A stretch of DNA of 64,000 nt, taken from Cardinalis cardinalis. Its lineage: Eukaryota > Chordata > Aves > Passeriformes > Cardinalidae. Every line of letters starts with the position of its first letter. The stretch's first letter is position 1. Where the stretch lies: positions 94,244-158,243 of the forward strand of contig JACDOX010000297.1 in assembly GCA_014549065.1 (NCBI GenBank), written 5' to 3'. Below are positions 1 to 9,198 of the stretch, in pieces. The position numbers were made by a program, and so were the translations under genes. The notes below the pieces were generated by a model, which was not told the DNA's origin, did no database searches, and saw only the letters and a program-made list of their open reading frames with translations.

Positions 1-1324
1 GGGGTGGCACTGCCTGGCTGCAGACCTTGCAGAGCCACACCAAACGTTCCCTGAGTGCTGTGCATGACATTTTGTGTGAGCAGGTACCTCGGTGGCTCTG
101 AATGTTCCCCTTTGGCACGGGGGGGAGGCTTTGGGCGGGCTCCTCTGCATCCTGTGAAGTGGCAGCCTGCTTCACCATGGCCTTCCCAGGCACTTCCCAC
201 CGTGGCTGGCGATTCTCTGGCTTTGTGCCACNGTCCAGGGGGGCTCTGGAGCCTGGGCAGGGCTCTTGGTCATGAGACAGCAGCACATGAGCACAGTGTC
301 CTTTTTGGGGGGGCTCAGCCCTCCTGCCCACTTAGCACAAGACATGGGTTTTTCTTCCCACCCCCACAAACTCTGTTCTCCAGGGATTTTAGAAGGAACC
401 CTTGTTTACTGGAAAAGAGTTAAATTATTTGCTTGTTCTTTAAAATCCAGCTTTTACGAGTTGGTTTTTTTTTCCCCTCTCTGCTTCTCTGTTTGTTGTT
501 GTTGCTGAAAGAGTAAGGGCAGCTGAATTTGGGACAATTCCTTGCTCTTTGCAGGGGAGAACGGCTGGATGCTCTGCTGGGGATTCTCTAGATTGCTCCC
601 AGCAGAATGGCTGCAGCTGGAGCAGAAAGGGCTGATCCCAGACCTTTGATCAGAAATGGGTTTGGAGCCTGCTCTCTGTGCAGATTCCAGACCCCCAGGC
701 TGGGCAAGCAAAGGAGCAGCCAGGCCAGGACTCTGCCTGTGCTGCTGCGTGTCTGAGCGCNCGTGCTGCGGCTGCGTGGCCCCGTGTGGCTCTGGCACAG
801 CCTGCCCTGGCACAGCTGGGCCCTCATTTGGGGATTAGTTGGTGTAAACCGGGACAATCCTGCTGGAGGCAGGCGCCAGCCGTGGTGCCTGTCGTGCTGG
901 AGAGCCAGGGCGCTGCAGGGAGCTCTCCTGGCACAGCAGGCTGGGCTGGGGTGCTGGGATGGAGGCCAGGGGCCTGCTCAGCTCTGGGGAAGGTGCCACA
1001 GGCAGGGAGGTGACACTGCTGGGGGCTCTCTCAGGGCTGTCACCTGCCTTTCCACCTGCGGGCGTTGTGAAGGCGCTCCAGGGTGTGTGGGGAAGGAGCA
1101 GGGGTTGTCTTCACCCTGGGGCTGTCTGGGAGAGCTGCTCGGGTGCCTGAGGTGGCTCCAGGGCAGCTCCCTACACAGCCAGGGGGGAAAACAAGCCCTG
1201 AGTGGAGCCAGCTTTGTGAGCAGAGAGATCAGCGTGCAGGGAAGGCCTTGGGGCTGCAGGGAGTGGCCCCAGCCCCACTCCCACCCACCAGGGACTTGTT
1301 AGGAATGTGCCACAGCACTGGGGT

Positions 1325-1803
1325 GGGGCTGCATCCCTGGGATGGGGCTGCATCCCTGGGGTGGGACCTGGGGCTGCAACCCTGGAATGGTCCTGGGGCT
1401 GCATCCCTGTCCTGAGGCTGCATCTCTGTCCTGGGGCTGCATTCCTGAGGTGGGACCTGGAGCTGCATCCCTGGCATGGGGCCTGGGGCTGCATCGCTGG
1501 CATGGGGCTGCAACCCTTGGATGGGGCTGCATCCCTGGCATGGGACCTGGAGCTGCATCCCTTGGATGGGGCTGCATCCCTGGGGTGGGACCTGAGGCTG
1601 CATCCCTGTCCTGGGGCTGCAACCCTGGAATGGTCCTGGGGCTGCATCCCTGGCATGGGGCTGCATCTCTGTCCTGGGGCTGCATTCCTGAGGTGGGACC
1701 TGGAGCTGCATCCCTGTCCTGGGGCTGCATCCCTGGCATGGGGCTGCATCCCTGGCATGGGGCTTGGGGCTGCATCCCTGTCCTGGGGCTGCATCCCTGG
1801 CAT
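1325..1803. repeat. GC-rich minisatellite with 19-bp and 26-bp units
   Basis: About 22 units start with GGGGCTGCAT or a close variant. The basic unit is 19 bp (GGGGCTGCATCCCTGGGAT), and a longer 26-bp form adds GGGACCT or similar. The two lengths alternate irregularly, with higher-order blocks repeated, for example the CCTGTCCT and GAGGTGGGACCT versions. Being largely free of stops on both strands, the array creates long spurious reading frames. Confidence 0.93.
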
Positions 1804-2043
1804 GGGGATCACTGCCATCCCTGGCAGCATTTCTGGCTTTCTCTAGGCAGCTGTGGAGGGAGTGTGAGCCCTGTGCAGAGCAGAGCTGGGTGTCCCCTCC
1901 CCGTGCTGGACACACAGCTCCTGCTCCCCAGCATAAATTCTGTTTGCCCAAGGCCAGAAGGGGGCTGGGGTGCCTGGCACGGAGCTGGAGCTGGGCAGGC
2001 ATTTTTCTCTCAGCTCCTCATTCCACTGGCTCTGCAGGAGCTG

Positions 2044-2100
2044 TCTCTGGGCCCTGGTGGGGTCCCTGGGCCCTGGTGGGGTCTCTGGGCCCTGGTGGAG
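2044..2100. repeat. Three-copy 19-bp tandem repeat
   Basis: Three adjacent 19-bp copies of TCTCTGGGCCCTGGTGGGG with few differences lie about 330 bp before the first R2 exon. Confidence 0.85.
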
Positions 2101-2430
2101 CCTCAGCCCTGCCTCCCAGTGGGTTTGCTGGGCTGCCCAGCGAGTTCCCTGTTCTCTCAGTGGAAGGATCCAGGCTGAGCTTTTTGGTTGGTGTTTGTGG
2201 CCTGGGACCCAGGGCTGCAGCACTCCCCAGGCCTGTCCAGCCTGGAGCTATAACCTGCCCACCTCCATCTTCCCTTTCCAGCCCAGGAACAGACAAATCT
2301 GTGCAGCAAGCCAGAGATTTTCCTTTTTGCTGCCGGCGCTGGAAGGCAGGCTCCTGGTTTTAGGGCTGTAACACATGGTCAAGCTGCAGATGGTCATGTT
2401 GTTTCTCACGCTCTTTTCTGGCTACTAAAG

Positions 2431-2523
2431 GTGCAGATAATTAATAAGAAGCTGGACTTTAGCAGCGTTCAATCCAAGTGTGGCTCAAAGGATAATATCA
2501 AACACATCCCGGGCGGAGGCAGT
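2431..2523 (+). CDS. MAPT: MAPT repeat R2 exon, copy 1 (human exon 10 equivalent)
   Basis: This is a 93-nt, phase-0 exon of 31 codons. It begins VQIINKKLDF and contains the KCGS motif, a MARK kinase target type in human tau, and it ends in PGGGS. It matches human exon 10 except for Leu284 to Phe, Asn286 to Ser and Val300 to Ile (441-residue human numbering). The acceptor is a short weak pyrimidine stretch ending in AAAG, and the donor is AGT|GTGAGT. In human this exon is alternatively spliced to make 3-repeat or 4-repeat tau. Because 93 is a multiple of three, skipping it would keep the frame here too. It carries the AATAAGAAG purine stretch, which acts as an exonic enhancer in human exon 10. 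Confidence 0.97.
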
Positions 2524-5500
2524 GTGAGTACCTTCACACTTTCAATGCTCTATCTTAGTGCTGATGATAAGTGGCATGTTGTGTACACTGAACTGCCAAT
2601 GCTATCTGCAGTGACCCTGCCAGCAGATAGCTATTGGTGACGTGCAATGACTCTTTTCTGGCTACCAAAGGTGCAGATAATTAATAAGAAGCTGGACTTT
2701 AGCAGCGTTCAATCCAGGTGTGGCTCAAAGGATAATATCAAACACATCCCGGGCGGAGGCAGTGTGAGTACCTTCACACTTTGAATGCTCTGTAATAATC
2801 CTGATTTTAGTGGCATGTTGTTACACTAATCACCAATGCTATCTGCAGCCACGCTGCTGTCACATAGCCATTGGGGACGTGCTGTCATTTAACCCTTTAA
2901 CCCAAAAATGAACCCTAACGAGTCCTGGACATGCCTGCCATGGACAGAACTAACTGCCCCGTGTCCAAACCACGTCTGTAACCAAACACCCCAGTAACCC
3001 CAGGGCTCTGCACTGCCTGGAAGGCTGGAAGCCTCCTAGGCCGTGGGATGGGGCCCNTGGCACAGGGTGATGCAGGAGATGGGTGGGTTTATGAGCAGAC
3101 CCAGTCCTCATTGCTCANTGTGCTGCTAAATTGGACATGATCCTGCCCACCGTGTGAACGTGCCCGTTCCCATCAGGCAAGTATGATCCATGCAAATATT
3201 CAGTTTCTCCTTGCTAATGAATGTGTCCAGCAGCGCCCACGGGGGCTGAGCCTGAAGTGTTGTTGAGCTAATTGATTTGAACACTGGCATTTCCAGCTGT
3301 TCCCACATAAATACCAGACTCAGCTTTCAGTTACTGTGCCAGAAACCTGGAGAAACTCCACAGAGGTTGGTGGATTTACAGCTGGAGAGAGTTTGGGTCC
3401 AGGAANGATGCTGGGCCAAGGAAGGCACATCCCTGAGACCCCAGGCAGTGTCACTGGGGCTTCTGGGGCCTGCTCTGAGATGCTCCCCATGGATTTTCCT
3501 TGATCTCTGTGGACGCCCTCCCTGGGAAACTGAGCCTTGCAGAAGGCTTGGCAGGTGAACACAGGGACACAGCTGGCTTTGCAACCTCTGCCTTGAATTT
3601 GGTGTCACTCTGCAGTTCCTTGCCAGGCCAGAGGAGCTGCTGTGCAGAGCTCAGACCCCTGTGAAGCAGTTCCATGGTTGTTCCTCTTCCTTGCTCCGGG
3701 CTCCTGCCCTGCCTGGGCTGCCCNGGGTGAGGTGGGCCAGGAGCTGGTGCTGGCCACGAATCCCCACCAGCTGTGGCTGGTGGTGAGCTGGTCCCTTCCT
3801 CCACAGAGCTCACACCGTGGGCCTTCGCAGCTGCTCTGGGTTAGGAATCACCTGGATTTTCATCTGGGGGCTGTGACCCCTCCCCAGGCCCCGCCAGAGC
3901 TGAAAGCCCCCGGGCTCTGCGTGGCTGCAGCAGCTCCGGGAGCAGAGCCTGGCAGTGCCAGACTGTCCTGGGGTCCTCGGGAGAGGAGAGAGACCCCAGG
4001 GCCTTGGCACTGAGTCCCACGGCAGCAGCAGCCCCTGCCCAGCCATCCCTGCTTGCAGAGGGAGCTGCCACTCCCCGGGGTTGGTGCCTGGGTTTTGGAG
4101 CCTGTGGCTGCNCTGAGCAGGGGATGCCTCAGGCAGGAGTTGGCCTTGGCATTGCTGATGCTGAGGGTGGGATCCCCAGGTCTCTGGCACTGCTTTCCCA
4201 GGCAAACAGCTCTGTTCCCCTTTTCCTTTCTTGCTAAAATGGGGAGGAACNTTCTCTGCTCCCCAGCAGGACGGGAAGGGATGACAGGGTCCTGTCTGTC
4301 ACAAAAGGGACTGGGAATGAGAGCACAAAGTTCCATTAATTGCTGACTGCTTGTTCTGGGAACGAGAGGACTCTCAGTCCCAGGTCTCAGTGGTGCCTGA
4401 ATTGCTGAGAGGCCCTTNAGGGTCACAGCTGGGATTAGAAAGGCACCAGCTGCCCTTTTTGGGTCTGTTTCCTACTTTCCAACCAAATCCAGCTCCTCTC
4501 CTGCCCAAGTGCATTNAACTTGTGACCTTTCCCTACGCTGTCCCCACGTCTGTGTCCACGGTGTGCTCCCAGACCCCAGGGGTTGCTTTCCTCCCTCTCT
4601 GTCTCCTGTCAAATGTGCCTTTTGGTCTTGTGTGAGCAGCAGAGACAAGGCAGGGCTCTGTGCCTGGGGCTCTTGCTCCTGTTCCTGGCTCCGGGCTGGG
4701 GTCAGGGCTGTTTCTCAGGGCTGTGACAATCACTGAGGGTGTTGGGGCCAGCTGAGGAGTGCAGGATGCACCTTCCCCTGGGGCACTGGGGTCAGCCCCA
4801 GCGCTGAGATGGGGAGCAGAGGCTGCAGTGGATCCTGATGCTGGTCTGGGAGCTGCTGGGAGGAGCAGCTCCTCTGCACAGCTCCCTTTGGTGCTGGCCC
4901 ATCCTCCTGGGGCTGCTGAGAGCATCACAGTGCTGGGGAGCAGCAGATGCTCCCTGGGGAGGCCAGGCTGTCCCAGAGCCAGCCTGAGGTGTGCATGGTG
5001 CATTTCTGTGCCCAGCCCCGCTCGCCCAGCAGCAGCTGAGCCTCAGGGCTGCTGCGAGTGCCCAGCCAGGCTCCAGGGTGGCCTGGGGCGTTCTGGGGGT
5101 GCTTTGTCCCCCTTGTCTCCTGCTCCTGCCGCCGCTGCCGTGTGTGTGCCTGCTCCGGGGCTCCTCCCTGCCCTGTGGCTGCTGCCCAGCCCTGCAGCCC
5201 CGTGCTGTCCCTCTGTCTGTCCCGTGTCCCCGTGTCCACGAGNGCTCTGGGGACGGGGAGGGGTGGGGGGGGTCCCTGCAATTGCTGGAGCCCACCCCAG
5301 AGACATCGCGGGCAAAGCGCAGCAAAACNGAGCTTGAATGTCACAAAATGCTGTTGTGGTTCAATACTTTGTAATTGCCATTTTAATTTCTATGATGTGA
5401 ACTCCAGATATTTAGATTTTGCTTTGCTTTTTTGGTTTTTTTTTTTAACCCTTATTTCCGTTACAGCATTTTTCAGAAATGCATATTTTGGTCACTCTTT

Positions 5501-8395
5501 TGAAAGTTCTGTGCACATTGATCATTTCTGTTCTTTCAGTTTTTGTGGACATAAGCTTTATGTTTTACACCAGAAAAGGTATTTATTTTTTACGTTTTCT
5601 CTCTGGTATATCTCCTCCTTTTGGATGATGTGTATGCAAATCTTAAATTAATTACCACTCCACTTTCTCTCTCACTCGAGCACTTTAAAATTGCCTCTAC
5701 TCCCCGCTCTGTGNAGAGGTGATCTCGTGCATGCTGACGTGTTAAGAGGCTCCTGCACACGGGCATTAATGATCTCCCATTTCTGATGGCAGTTTCTTTG
5801 GTGTCATTAATCCTCCCGGGGCTGGAGCTGTCCTTTCCCTCCAATCCAGCTCAGGTGCTGCTGTGTGTTGTGCTCCCCCTCCCCACCTGCCCGTGCTGGC
5901 CACCAGCTCATCCCCTTCTCCTCTCTCCTCCGGGCAGGTGCAAATCGTTTACAAGCCAGTCGACCTGAGCCATGTGACATCCAAATGTGGTTCCCTGGGC
6001 AACATCCATCACAAACCAGGTACCCTCGGGGCTCAGGGGGGTGTGAGAGGGGCAGAGGGCTGGGCAAGGGCCGGGGCTGAGGGGAGGCAGTGGTTGGAGC
6101 GCCCCAGTGAGCCCTGCAGTGCTGGGTGCTGCTCCCAGCTCCTGAGCCACCTCTCGCTCCTCTCCTGCAGGTGGTGGCCAGGTGGAGGTGAAATCTGAGA
6201 AACTGGACTTCAAAGATAAGGTGCAGTCGAAAATCGGGTCCCTAGATAACATCAGCCACGTCCCTGGAGGAGGCAATAAAAAGGTAAAGGGGCCCTGGGG
6301 ACAGATGTGTGCTGCTGTGGGTGTGAGGGGACAGNGGACAGAACAGTGGCACTGCCCAGCATGGCCCCTGAGAGAGCACGAGCCAGTGACAGCCTCTGCT
6401 GTGGTTTCCTGCTCTCTCTGCTGCCTCTGGAGTTTTTTTGTGTCTCAAACCCTTCCCACCATCAGCCAGTCCCGTGCTGTGCTGTGACACAGAGCTGGCA
6501 GCTGCAGAGGTGCTGGATCCCCAGGGAAAGTGGAGCATTANAGGCTCAGCTTTATTTAGAGCAGGTGACTTTGCAGCAAACTGGCCCTCCAGAAGGTGAT
6601 TTCTCCTTCCTGACCCAGGGCTCTGTGGAGGGAGGGGAGTGTTTGGGGCATTAAATTGAGACACAAAAGGCACTCGGGTCAGGGAGGCGAGCTGGGGCTG
6701 AGCTGTTCCCACCAAGGCTTTGACGGTGACTTCAGTGAGTCTTGGCCAAGTAAAGCAGCCCCGCAGCTGGGCTGCAAGGCCACCAAGTGCCCCGCAGGCA
6801 GGGGGGTGAGGACATCAGGTAAGCACAGAGCTGAGACTCCAGCCTGGCCACACGCAGGGTTCAGCTTCCCCAGGGAAAAGCGGGTTTTATCTTGCTTGTT
6901 TTTGCAGCACTTTTGTCTCCATGGGAGGGGAAGGTTCTGTTTCAGCTCCTGTGTTTTGGCACTTTGTTCTTGGCCACGTGTTCTCTGTGCAGCTCCAGCT
7001 CTCACCTCCAGCTGGCCTCTGGCTGCGGGACCGCTTGACTTCCTTACCCTTCTCTCTGCCGTGCATCAGCTCCCCTGTGCTTCCCTGAGCCTTTTGCCAT
7101 CGGTTTTGTGATTCAGTGGTGGCTCTGTCACGTCCTGGCACACTCATTGGGCCACAGTTTGAAGAACTTGCCCTCTGCAGGGGAGTTTCTCTGCAAGGCT
7201 TTGACCCAGCAGTGGCATCACCACCTCAGCCTGGTGGCCGCTCCTCCCCTGCCTAAACCCAGCCTGGAGGAGGTTCTGGGTGCAACTGAGTCCAGGTGCA
7301 GCTCTGCTGCCCCTTTCCCATGTTCCTAAGCCCCCTCCTTGCTCTGGGACACACAGATCCACCCTGGGACTCACAGTCCGCAGCTCTTTAGGCTGAGCTC
7401 AGGTTCCTGTGCTGGGTGTGCCGTGGGGAGCTGGGTGCTCTGTGCTCTGCCCAAGTCCCTTTGCTCTCCTGTGCTGCTCCTGGAGTTTTCCTCCCTGGCT
7501 CCAAAAGCAGCCACTCTTCTTTCTATGAGTCAGTGACTGGCCCTGTTTTTCAGATCTTTTTCTCCCCAATTTTCTATTTCTTTTCTATATTTTTTTGTCT
7601 TTTTCCTTCTGGCTGGCATTTCTTGAATCATGGTTTTTGTTGCTGATGCATTTTTTGCCCCCCACTGCCCTGGGTGGGTTTCTTCACCTGTAGAGAGAGA
7701 AAGGCAAGGAAGACAAGACCTGGACCCCGAGCCCAGACCCCGCTGGGCTCCAGGCCCTGGTGCTGGAGCCACTCAGCCCCATGGAGAGCCAGCCCCCAGC
7801 CTTGCACTCGGCTGGGGAGGGCACCTGTAAGTAGCAAACCAGATCCAGTTCACCGGGAGAGGGGTTTGGCTCCTGGGAGCAGCTCCATGGGCTGAGGGGA
7901 AGCTTCCCATGCCACGTCCCCCCATGATCTCTGCCAGGGGAGTGGGAGCAGCCCAGGTTGTGCCCTCTGCGTTCTGGGACCCAGGACCTCGCCTGGGGAG
8001 GATTTGGCAGCATTCACATGCTCAGGTCCTGCTGTCCCCTCTGGTGCCTGGGACGTGCTGAGGCCTGGGGACTCTGGGCACTGCTCTGAGCTCTGCTGCC
8101 GCCTCTCAGCGGCCGTGAACGCCTGGCAGGTCCCTCTGTGCCCTGGCCATGCCCCTGACCGCCCTCCTCTCCCTCACAGATTGAGACTCACAAGCTGACC
8201 TTCCGCGAGAACGCCAAAGCCAAGACCGACCACGGCGCCGAAATCGTCTACAAGTCCCCGACCATCTCCGGAGATGCCTCCCCGCGCCGCCTTAGCAACG
8301 TCTCCTCCACCGGCAGCATCAACCTGGTGGACTCCCCCCAGCTGGCCACGCTAGCCGACGAGGTGTCCGCCTCGCTGGCCAAGCAGGGCTTGTGA
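2431..8395 (+). CDS. MAPT: MAPT (microtubule-associated protein tau), 3' part, five coding exons
   Basis: Tau binds along microtubules, mainly in axons, through imperfect repeats of about 31 residues, and promotes their assembly and stability. Seen here: exons at 2431-2523, 2671-2763, 5938-6019, 6171-6283 and 8180-8395, each flanked by AG and GT splice dinucleotides and joining in frame. Their translations match human R2, R2 again, R3, R4 and the C-terminal tail almost residue for residue. Both amyloid-nucleating hexapeptides known from human tau are present: VQIINK (twice) and VQIVYK. The R3-R4 intron is only 151 bp. The N-terminal projection domain, the proline-rich region and R1 lie left of position 1. 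The unusual point is the second R2 exon, which allows a five-repeat protein. The gene faces KANSL1 tail to tail, as in mammals. Identity is certain; how the two R2 exons are used is unknown. Confidence 0.97.
2521..2540 (+). promoter_or_regulatory. Stem-loop over the 5' splice site of R2 exon copy 1
   Basis: AGTGTGA (2521-2527) can pair with TCACACT (2534-2540) around a 6-nt loop, GTACCT. The exon/intron junction (2523/2524) lies inside the stem. The same hairpin occurs at human exon 10, where mutations that weaken it raise exon 10 inclusion and cause frontotemporal dementia. In this window the hairpin has one extra A-T closing pair. The regulatory role here is inferred from that conservation. 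Confidence 0.8.
2671..2763 (+). CDS. MAPT: MAPT repeat R2 exon, copy 2 (tandem duplicate of exon 10)
   Basis: This second 93-nt exon lies exactly 240 bp after copy 1 and differs from it at one base: A at 2477 is G at 2717. That turns the KCGS motif into RCGS (human Lys290). Acceptor and donor are intact and nearly identical to those of copy 1, and the frame is open and phase 0. It can thus be spliced in alone, together with copy 1 (five repeats), or not at all. The surrounding intron differs strongly between the copies, so an assembly duplication is unlikely. I recall that chicken brain tau isoforms with up to five repeats were described, which would fit this exon. Expression here is inferred, not shown. 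Confidence 0.9.
2761..2780 (+). promoter_or_regulatory. Stem-loop over the 5' splice site of R2 exon copy 2
   Basis: The sequence is identical to the hairpin of copy 1: a 7-bp stem with loop GTACCT and the junction 2763/2764 inside it. Both duplicated exons therefore carry the same structural splice-site element, so they may be regulated in parallel or compete for the same factors. Confidence 0.78.
2891..5937 (+). other. MAPT intron between the second R2 exon and R3 (rest of it)
   Basis: No exon is recognised. Most of the stretch is GC-rich, but about 5340-5700 is distinctly AT- and T-rich, with long T runs, and stands out from its surroundings. Numerous isolated N occur. Confidence 0.75.
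5938..6019 (+). CDS. MAPT: MAPT repeat R3 exon (human exon 11 equivalent)
   Basis: This 82-nt exon has acceptor CTCCGGGCAG and donor CAG|GTACCC. It encodes VQIVYKPVDLSHVTSKCGSL and onward to NIHHKP, ending after one base of the next glycine codon. It carries the PHF6 hexapeptide VQIVYK, the core of tau filaments in human disease, and a KCGS motif. Relative to human, Lys317 is His. It has the same length as the human exon. Confidence 0.97.
6171..6283 (+). CDS. MAPT: MAPT repeat R4 exon (human exon 12 equivalent)
   Basis: This 113-nt exon has acceptor TCTCCTGCAG and donor AAG|GTAAAG. It completes the split glycine codon and encodes GGGQVEVKSEKLDFKDKVQS, then a KIGS motif, and ends PGGGNKK. Differences from human are Arg349 to Lys and Thr361 to Ser. 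It sits only 151 bp after the R3 exon. Confidence 0.97.
6284..8179 (+). other. MAPT intron between R4 and the last coding exon
   Basis: No additional exon can be supported and no dispersed repeat is recognised. A pyrimidine-rich stretch lies at about 7540-7620. Confidence 0.75.
8180..8395 (+). CDS. MAPT: MAPT C-terminal coding exon with stop (human exon 13 equivalent)
   Basis: The acceptor is CCCTCACAG. Seventy-one codons plus TGA (8393-8395) encode IETHKLTFRENAKAKTDHGA at the start and ADEVSASLAKQGL at the end, as in human tau. The serine-proline sites around human Ser396 and Ser404 are kept (YKSPTISGDASPRR). The human caspase-3 site DMVD, cut after Asp421, reads NLVD here (codons 8321-8332), so the P4 aspartate is lost. 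The frame follows directly from the R4 exon. Confidence 0.97.
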   Translation: METHKLTFRENAKAKTDHGAEIVYKSPTISGDASPRRLSNVSSTGSINLVDSPQLATLADEVSASLAKQGL

Positions 8396-9192
8396 TCGNG
8401 GCACGGCGGCCACCAGGAGAGAAGACAAGGAAAGGAAACGAAAAAGAAAAGAAACAAAAATAATAATCTGGCCTTCTTCCTCTGTTCCTTTTACAGCTGC
8501 TTCCCCGTCCCTAACTGGTTAATGATTTAACCTGCTTTTACTGTTCATTCAGCTCTAGCTCCAGGACTTCAAAATCAGTGACACTATGAGGTACAAAACC
8601 TCCTCTCCCCCTGCTCCTCGGAGCGCACAGCCCGTCCCGTCGCGTCCCCGCGCTCCCCCTGCTCCTGCCCTCGCTGTCCCAGCCCTGCCCGGGGCCCCGG
8701 CGAGGCGGGGAGGGGGCCCGAGGGGCGGCCACAGCACGACGCTGACCCGAGCAGCCCGCACCAGCGCAGGGCAGCGGGTGGCCCTCCCGGGAAGGGGCAG
8801 TGACCTGGCCCGGCTCGTGTCCTGCCGCTGGCCGGGCTGGGTGCGCAGCCAGGGCTGCCCTCCCTCCCTCCCCGCGTTAAATTTGCCTGCTGATTTGGAA
8901 GAAACCTTTTGTTTTTATTTCCGAAAGCCGAGATGTGTATGAAGATAACGGCCAGGTACCCCCTAACCCGCTCTCAGCTCCGGCAGCTGGAGTCCCGGCG
9001 AGGCCGGGTGCCCGCTCCGAGGGGCCCCGGGCGGCCGTTCCCCTCTCCGTGGCTGTGCTGGAACCGCTGAGTGGATGAGTAGAGGCTTTTCCCCATTCCT
9101 TTGGCAGCCCCTCGTGTCGTAGAGTAGATTTGTCTGTATATGCTTGGACCGTGCCAGGGTGATTGTTTTCATAAACGAGCATGTGTTTGAAA

Positions 9193-9198
9193 AATAAA
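9193..9198 (+). promoter_or_regulatory. Proximal MAPT poly(A) signal AATAAA
   Basis: A canonical AATAAA lies 798 nt after the stop codon, inside a block resembling the human 3' UTR. It would give a short 3' UTR; human tau also has short and long 3' UTR forms. Confidence 0.6.

Larger units (their letters stand above)
1..2430 (+). other. MAPT intron between the R1 and R2 exons (right part)
   Basis: No coding exon was found, and the R1 exon is not in the window. The stretch is GC-rich and contains a 22-copy minisatellite (1325-1803) and a short three-copy repeat (2044-2100). I see no equivalent of the human nested gene saitohin. Confidence 0.8.
2411..2890 (+). repeat. 240-bp tandem duplication containing the tau R2 exon
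   Basis: Unit 1 is 2411-2650 and unit 2 is 2651-2890. Both start with CTCTTTTCTGGCTAC. The first 20 bp, the 93-bp exon and the next 28 bp differ at only three positions. After that the intronic parts diverge by substitutions and small insertions or deletions, but they remain recognisably related, for example through shared GTGGCATGTTG and CAATGCTATCTGCAG. The duplication looks old, with only the exon and its splice sites held constant. Confidence 0.9.

Noticed and set aside
1171..2178. Long open frames on both strands over 1.2-2.2 kb
   Set aside because: They are products of the 19/26-bp minisatellite, which contains few stop codons; the predicted peptides are monotonous repeats (for example GLHPW or GCSPR).
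2431..2890. Duplicate R2 exon as a false haplotype duplication of the assembly
   Set aside because: The intronic parts of the two units differ far too much, including indels, to be two alleles of one exon.
1..8179. A nested gene like human saitohin in the MAPT intron
   Set aside because: No matching frame was recognised, and saitohin is, as far as I know, confined to primates.
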